From Marasmius tenuissimus (Eukaryota > Basidiomycota > Agaricomycetes > Agaricales > Marasmiaceae), in assembly GCA_029532415.1 (NCBI GenBank), contig JAQOTA010000049.1, positions 496,001 through 560,000 of the forward strand: a stretch of 64,000 nt of DNA, given 5' to 3'. Below the pieces are notes generated by a model, which searched no databases, was not told the origin of the DNA, and worked only from the letters and a program-made list of their open reading frames with translations. How positions within the stretch are numbered: the first letter of the stretch is position 1; every line of letters starts with the position of its first letter. The translations under genes were made by a program, and so were the position numbers. This document shows positions 57,810 through 64,000 of the stretch, in pieces.

Positions 57810-58511
57810 AATAAGATGCTTTAACGGTGACAGAAATTGAGAGTGAGCAGCGTGTAGGGTTAAATCTGTAAGTAGCGCATTTTATACAGGTTTCTCTGTT
57901 CCAAATATAGGCCATACGATGCTCGGAGCCCATCTGCCAGTTTGCACTCCATTCGCTTAGCCGCAGCCGTACTAGCGTTCCCTCTTGACGCCCCTTGACT
58001 CTAATATTGGAGGGCATCGTAGTGAGGTGCAGTGTAGGACCAACACCGTCGGCGAGGGACCTTTCGCTATGTACTGATATGCTCCATGAGGTTATTTAAG
58101 GAGTGCGCGCCGATTGAACCCAAGCCGGGTATAACTCCTAGAGCGCATGTTGATATTCGCCGACCTTGGTGCACGTATGTCGTTGCCCGATGGTGGTGGG
58201 AGACAAGAGACCGACCTGAGAGCTCCGTAGAACCTGAATGGGGTAGGGAATTCCCACGTTCAAGCTATGGTAGTGTTGGGCGCCAACGCGCTGCATGCCA
58301 AAGCGCTCGTTGAACCTGGCGAAGAGTTCGGTTTTGCGAAGACGGCCAGTTCGAGAAACAGTGATTTCCAAGGTCGTTGGCTTCGCCTCATTCAAACGCT
58401 GAGCTCCTAGTCAGGTGAATTATACAGTCGTTTGGAATGGTTCTAATGATACACAAAGCACTTACTATACCGATGCATGTCACCGTTCAATACATTTATA
58501 TAGGTCTTTCC
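57810..58511. other. Spacer between B2 and B3
   Basis: Holds the B2 promoter and sequence loosely related to other spacers (CGATGGTGGTGGGAGACAAG near 58190). No supported gene. Confidence 0.4.
57879..57887 (-). promoter_or_regulatory. TATA box of array copy B2
   Basis: GTATAAAAT on the minus strand, about 70 bp before the ATG at 57809. It is retained although the coding region is broken. Confidence 0.5.
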
Positions 58512-60136
58512 TCAACATCGAGTCCAGCGTGAGCTTCTCGTGAAAGAGGCGACGGTACCTTGGCGTGGGTATACAAGTGGCTCCGGTGGCTTCAACGTCT
58601 TCTCCCCCGGGATGTTCGCATGAGCCTGCAGCGATATTGAGTGGTTTCCGGAGCTCTTTCCTCCCAGTTCTACAAGCTTCGAACTATTAAACCGTATGCC
58701 TGAAGTACTCTCCAAACTGTGCTTGCCGGATTTTTTGTATAGCTTCGCAAGCTGAGCTCGTAGAAGAGCCAACGTAGGTGCTATTCCCTGAGCAAACGAG
58801 AATGAGTACGGTCCATTGAGCTGGGCGGCAGTTACACATACCGCTGACAGCACAACAGCTGGGTATAGGTCGACAGGCGGTAGTCTCCCATCCTCAGGGG
58901 AACCGACGGCGATCTGTACGATCATTACTGCGGGATAGATGATACCTGACTCGAGGCTATACACAATATCGTTGAGCAATATATCACGAAAAGGTGGAGA
59001 GTCCACGGACACTATGCAAATCGCAGTCGAAAATCCCTTTGCAACGGTAGAGTTTCGCTCAGTGACGCGTAGATGTTTTTGCGACTCGCGATTGACTCGC
59101 CAAATGCGTCCCGCTCGAGCCACCAAATGGAAGCTTTAGTGGCTTCCCCAGTACGAGGGGGAGTGACATACTTACCAGTTAAGAAAGTCACCGAAACGTT
59201 CACAACTGCGCTGATTAATAGTCCCACAAATCTGAGTACGTCTCCATATGTTATCAGCCTATCAGCCAATTGAGCTCTTCGATCCCTATAGCCTAGAAGA
59301 GACACAATGCCTGCTGCTAAGAAGAACACTAGATTGAAGCACAGGTTAGCCGCAGGATGGACGTGGGGTCTGGGAAACTCTTACGACTGCCAATTGCGGA
59401 GAGAAGTACGAGAGGTATCGCGACCCGCTTCTTGCGCCCCCAAATGAGGTAGCACCGGTGTATCTGGAGGATGACATGAGCCTGTTTGTGATTGATCAGA
59501 GGCTAGTAGCAACCCACAAGCATACATTCGGCGACTATGCTGAGATCAACAATCAGTACACCTCGGAACTGGAATTCTTTTGGTTGAAACGTACTTCGCC
59601 AATGGAGGAACTGCGAAATACAACGTGCTTTGTTTCAAGTGAGCTCCTGTGATTCTCCACACAGAACTGCCGAAGGAACTTACTAGTATGCTAACTTCGG
59701 TTCCACATCCAACGCATAATGGATAAAAGGCCTCTCCTCTCTTGTCGTTGCGAAGTTATATTCGAGGGCGGCTTCTTGCGTCCGGAAGACGGTCACAACA
59801 ACGACCATGGTAGTGCAGATTGCGAAAAGTGACAACGTGGAAATCAGATAAAAACGGCGGTTGTCAAAGCGGTCGCGCATAAGGAGCACCACGCAAAGTG
59901 TCATCAGGATCATATACATTCCTAACAGAGGGTCAGAACGCGGTCGATTGAGACCTTCCAGAGCTGACCATAGAAAAAGTACGTGACCTGCAAATTTCGA
60001 GCCTAATTATAGTGGGAGTCGCCCAAATAAGGACGAATAAACGCACTGTAGGAGTTGCTATCGGAAACCCTATGACCCTGTCCGTGTTGAGCTGGCTCAA
60101 AAGATCCTCTATGATCTCCTCCTTAGTCGGTGCCAT
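58512..60136 (-). CDS. Orphan seven-helix membrane protein, array copy B3
   Basis: Start ATG 60136 (MAPTKEEIIEDLLSQLNTDR, then VIGFPIATPT). Micro-exon 2 VTYFFYG; exon 3 GMYMILMTLCVVLLM and FDNRRFYLISTLSLFAICTT; exon 4 LYFAVPPLAN; exon 5 IVAECML with donor GTGGGT; exon 6 IHRCYLIWGRKKRVAIPLVL; exon 7 FFLAAGIVSLLGYRDRRAQL to FLTG; exon 8 AGRIWRVNRESQKHLRVTER, slightly longer than in sisters; exon 9 LESGIIYPAVM and DLYPAVVLSA; exon 10 GIAPTLALLRAQLAKLYKKS with GIRFNSSKL and PPEPLVYPRQG. The C-terminus ends RSSRWTRC and lacks the EKGS ending. Intact by inspection. Confidence 0.82.
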
Positions 60137-60911
60137 GGTGAGACACGCGAAAATGAGCTCCAGAGAAGAGTCTTGAACACGAGGGGAGATCTAATAAACC
60201 TAGAGGGTTTTCAATCAAGAGCCTCTTTTATACAGGGGTGGACAGATTTTATACCTTCAGACTGCTGCGTTCCAACTGACCACTTATCATTCATCCGATA
60301 CGGGTCCCATCTTCTGCTCAGGGACATACTGTCCTCTGTCCGTGCATACCGATGCGGTGTTGTCAGCTTGCGACGTCTGAACTCCCCAAAGGATCTTGCA
60401 CCGCCAAACGTGCCGGATGGGTGGTTGCGCTCCGGTTAGACGCATAAAGGTGTCATCTTGCAGCATAGTCTTGCAGGTAAATTGCGGTTGTACGGATATC
60501 GGACGAGTGGTGGATGTCTGTCGGAAAGGGGTGTTCGGGCGTTAAGCGTCTCGTTTGTGTCAGGTTTGGGGCCCGCCAGGCCTGCGCACGCCACACGACG
60601 CCTCTCAGTGCACGGAAAATCAAGCGTCCAAGTTTCCTGGCTCGTCTGATAGGTGCCTCTCAACGCATGTACCATCAACTGACATCAATCTCATGTCATT
60701 TACAAAAAGCTGGCGGGGTGCATTTCTGTTTCCACAGTTGCTATGTAGTATAGCGAAGTCAGCCAATTTATCATATATATATACGCCCGAGCCCGCTCAC
60801 TCAACGTCCTCAATTGGTGATGAAGAGCATTGTACACGTGTTCAGCAATGAGACCTAAAATACACAACAAATACACTCGGATACAGTACAAATACAGTGA
60901 CTAGGAGAGAA
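60137..60911. other. Spacer between B3 and B4
   Basis: Holds the B3 promoter. Overlapping frames on both strands around 60436-60890 have no protein character. No match to the group A spacers was noticed. Confidence 0.4.
60224..60233 (-). promoter_or_regulatory. TATA box of array copy B3
   Basis: GTATAAAAGA on the minus strand, 88 bp before the ATG at 60136. Confidence 0.6.
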
Positions 60912-62573
60912 TTAGATAGACCCTTTTTCAACATCAATTCTTTCGTGACTGTCTTGAGGGAAAAAGGATGGTAGCCCAACGCCTTGACGAGGGTACACAA
61001 GTGGTTCTGGTGTTCTCAGCTCCTCTGAATCTGAATCGCTGCTTGCAGAGACATCCATGGAGATCGAGTACAGCGCCGTGCTCTTCAGTCCAGCCGCTCC
61101 TAGGTGTGCATTCTTGAACCGTATATCCGAAACGCCCTCAAATCCAAACCTCGAGCTAGCTTTTTCGGTCAGCTTGGCGATCTGTGCGCGCACAATGGCC
61201 AACGTTGGCGCTATACCCTGTAGATTCTTGAGTGAGTGTGGATAGGACAGAAAGGGTGTTGTTCGTACCGCTGACAGCACGACAACCGGATAGAGGTCGA
61301 CCGAAGGGAGTTCCTTAGAGGTAGTCGACCCTTTGATCACAATCAAGTGCACGATCATCACGGTTGGATAGATTATGCCTGACTCCAAGCTATAGAAAAC
61401 GGACGATTCAGTCTGAAGACACCAGTCCATTGCAGGGAAGTTCACGAACATGATTCGAATGGCAGTCGAGATCCTCTTCGTGTCTTTCTCGATGCCTAGG
61501 TGAGCTTGTGACTGGCGGTTGATCCGCCAGATACGCCCCGCTAGATGGATCGCGAATCTGAGCATCGTTTTCGACAAGAGAGAGGAAGTCCATACCCGTC
61601 AACAGTGTCACAGCTACATTCACGACTGTGCTCACTACCGTTCCCACAAAGTTATACGTGTCTGCGCTCAGTATAAGGTGCGAACTGGTTACAGATTTCC
61701 GAAGGTCCTCCAGGCCGATTGCAGTCAGAATGCCCGCCGTAAGGCAGAGCACTAAGTGGAACAAAAATCAGAGGGATGCCAAAAATTGGACCTGAACATT
61801 ACTCACAGCCGCTGATCGAGGATAGGATTGCCAGAGCGATTGCGATCCTCTTTTTCCGTCCCCAAACGAGGTAGCAACGATGTATCTAAGATAATGTCAA
61901 CGATGAGAAGGTATCATCAATTGGCTGACTACATACAAGCATAACTCCAGCCACCGTGCTGTGAAGACATAGGTGATCGTTAGTCAACGGAAGTCTGGAA
62001 GCTGAAGAGTAGAAACATACTTCGCTAATGGAGGAACTACATAGTAAAGGGTACTGTAGTAGGTCGCGAAAGTGAGTACCCAAGCTAGCTCTGCAAACAA
62101 CGAATGGAGCTTACTAGTACGCCGACTTTGCTTCGTCATATATCGCATATTGTAAAAATGGTTCCGGATTTTTGGTCGTTGCAAGTTGGAATTCCAGGGC
62201 GGTTTCTCGTGCTCGGAAGATTGTTACGTTCACGACCATGATAGTGCATATTGCATATAGAAGTAACGTGGAGATAAGATAGAACCGGCGGTTGTCGAAT
62301 TGGTCATGCCTGAGGAGAGACACACAAAGTATCACCAAGACCATGTACATGCCTGATGGACCGTTAAAACATGGTGATGTTCGGTTCAAGGTTTTAATAC
62401 TGACCATAGAAACAATAAGTAACCTGCATAGGTGAAGTGTGGTTAGAAAAGAATTCTAGCAGAATAAAGACGACCCAACGCACCGAAAAAGATGCTATCG
62501 GAAATCCTACGACTCTCTTCGTGGTGAGCACCCCAAGAAGCTCCTCGATGGCTTCATCCTTGATCGGTGACAT
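60912..62573 (-). CDS. Orphan seven-helix membrane protein, array copy B4
   Basis: Start ATG 62573 (MSPIKDEAIEELLGVLTTKR, then VVGFPIASFS). An in-frame ATG at 62618 lies closer to the TATA box but the 62573 start matches the sisters. Micro-exon 2 VTYCFYG; exon 3 GMYMVLVILCVSLLRH and FDNRRFYLISTLLLYAICTI; exon 4 LYYVVPPLAN; exon 5 TVAGVML; exon 6 IHRCYLVWGRKKRIAIALAI; exon 7 LCLTAGILTAIGLEDL to LLTG; exon 8 AGRIWRINRQSQAHLGIEKD; exon 9 LESGIIYPTVM and DLYPVVVLSA; exon 10 GIAPTLAIVRAQIAKLTEKA with VSDIRFKNAH, TPEPLVYPRQG and the end DVEKGSI. Intact; last member of the array on the right. Confidence 0.82.
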
Positions 62574-64000
62574 GATGAGAGATTTTGGAACGAGCTCGAG
62601 TGAGCAGTTTGTCTTCACGATAGAGGAAGTGAACCTGGAGAGGGCTTGTAAATTAACAGCCTTTTATACGGATGTGCTCATGGTTCATACTTACCTCGCT
62701 GCTGCTGCGCTCCGACTGACTACTTGTCATCCTCGCTCTATGCGAGGCACTCCGCCCACCCTATCTCCAGGGTTATATCCTCTCCCAATGGCGCCCTTCA
62801 ATGCGGTGTTGAAATAAACGCGACGTGAAAACTCCGTCCTGAACTCCTCTTCAAGTTCTCGGACACCGTCAGACAGATCCAAAAAAGTGCTTGGGTTCAC
62901 CCCCAGCGCGTAGAGATGTCGTCTAGAGCATATTCGCTGAGGAATTCTTGGATTTGGGGCGTTGTACGTGTATCGGACGCGTAGTGGACCTGGCACTGGG
63001 TGGATTGCTGTTAAACGAGCGACGGAATTTGGTGTGCACAGGCTGAGGTCGGAGTTGCTGCGGAACTTACGATAAGGTAAATAGTTCTCACGCACGGGCC
63101 TCGACGTCCACAGCCTCCTGGGCGCTAATGCGTCTCTTTAGGTCTTTCCGCTCACTCGATTCGCAACCTGAGCCTCGTCAAGTAATTGTTCTGTTCTGCG
63201 ACTCTCAACGCAAGACAAAATGGCTTCGCAGTGTTCGACATCTCCTCGAACATAGTCGCAGCTATGATTTATCAAAATGACTGTTTTCATCATCGAATCC
63301 TTTTCTCATTTCTCTCTCGTTGCCAGTCTCAGACCTCATACAATTATACGAATGAAGAACGTAGTATTCATAGATGTCTATATGGCGATCTTTGCTGAAG
63401 GTATGTATACTTATGGAAGTTACTTCGGCGACATTAACGGACGATTCGGGTCTTGCTCGTACAGATTCAGATCCGCCCTCGAAACCACCGCATCTCTTCA
63501 GAGCGAGTTCCTCGAAGTCCGCGTTTGGTGAGCTCAAGAGAAACAAGCGCGTAGTCGTCGACAAGCGGTCGAAATTTTGAGGACCGTAGCTTTCTCCAGA
63601 GGTCTGAGTGTGGAAGGAGTTCATGCTGCATTGACTTGGTGGCACCGGTGGGTAGATACTGACGGACGGCTCTGATAGCATATGCGGGTGAGCTTGTTAT
63701 CTAAGGATGCCCGAAATTTATACGAGGGTCTAACGACCGGTTAAGGTAGAAGTGGTCCGTGGACCCTTCACGCCATGCTGCAACAAGTCGCAGCTGCAAG
63801 AGGTGCAGGAGTAGTTGTTGCAACCAGTCGATGCAGTAAATGGCCGGTCAGTGGGTTTTCAATACTTCGCACGACAACTTGTCACCAGTCGCAAGAGCAG
63901 GCGTCGTTAATAGGGACTTGAATGGCCTATTGTCACAACGCAAGGAAAGGTCAGTACCGACTCGGAAAACCAAGGATTTCTCAAAACGACACGCATAGTG
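62574..64000. other. Right flank, no supported gene
   Basis: Holds the B4 promoter. A minus-strand frame of 139 codons at 63681-63262 (MLSEPSVSIYPPVPPSQCSM...) could be a first exon, with GCCGAAGTAACT as a possible donor, but no partner exon or motif is seen. 63780-63900 is rich in CAACAAGTCGCAG and GTTGCAACCAGTCG words that look repetitive. Confidence 0.35.
62660..62669 (-). promoter_or_regulatory. TATA box of array copy B4
   Basis: GTATAAAAGG on the minus strand, 87 bp before the ATG at 62573. Confidence 0.6.

Noticed and set aside
31287..62573. Mating-type B locus with STE3 pheromone receptors
   Set aside because: The array proteins lack STE3 signatures that I know and no CaaX-ending pheromone precursors were seen between them.
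31287..62573. Array as a transposon-amplified repeat
   Set aside because: No terminal repeats, target duplications or transposase lie at unit borders. Copies keep introns and promoters and all share one orientation, which fits unequal crossing-over.
1..64000. tRNA, rRNA or CRISPR features
   Set aside because: None seen: no cloverleaf-like block with box A/B, no rRNA sequence, no regularly spaced direct repeats. CRISPR is not expected in a fungal genome.

Overview
The window is nuclear DNA of a basidiomycete fungus, most likely an Agaricomycete. Genes carry many short introns (about 50-65 bp, GT..AG) and some exons of only 19-36 bases. The gene families also fit: F-box/LRR-like protein, NACHT P-loop protein, OTT_1508-like deaminase relic, HEM13, a Ty1/copia element and an expanded orphan seven-helix membrane family. 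All exon joins were done by eye from splice sites and reading phase.

Layout. 1-959 (-) is the 5' part of an F-box gene running off the left edge. 1725-4436 (+) is an ABC half-transporter. 5033-6686 (+) is a ten-exon seven-helix gene, the lone plus-strand member of the family that fills the right half. 7282-7563 (-) holds two terminal exons of an unknown gene. 7977-13242 is a nearly perfect copia retrotransposon (minus orientation) with no differences seen between its 408-bp LTRs, a GCCGG target duplication and a single in-frame TGA in reverse transcriptase. 15105-16568 (+) is a broken OTT_1508-like deaminase. 16916-19672 (-) is a seven-helix protein with a long Ser/Pro-rich tail. 21213-23924 (+) is a five-exon NACHT protein. 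25336-26385 (+) is coproporphyrinogen III oxidase. 27632-28006 (-) is a small secreted cysteine-rich protein. 29161-29771 (+) is a broken 2OG-Fe(II) oxygenase. 30174-30896 (-) is a small single-pass membrane protein with a Pro/Gly-rich tail.

31287-62573 (-) is the most striking part: nine tandem copies of the seven-helix gene, all on one strand and with the same ten-exon structure and intron phases as the plus-strand copy. They fall into two groups. A1-A5 (31.3-53.5 kb) are separated by kilobases of duplicated spacer carrying relics of other genes. B1-B4 (53.7-62.6 kb) are older, more divergent and closely packed. Eight of the ten family members look intact. A5 has lost its promoter and start codon at a recombination junction, and B2 has a nonsense codon in the conserved RCY motif plus a destroyed splice acceptor. 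A TATA box sits 40-90 bp upstream of the start in every array copy except A5.

The family is an orphan: nothing in the sequence shows a ligand. Repeated duplication, group-specific divergence and ongoing loss suggest a birth-and-death receptor-like family, which is inference. The rest of the window is an ordinary mix of housekeeping (HEM13), transport, regulatory and accessory genes.
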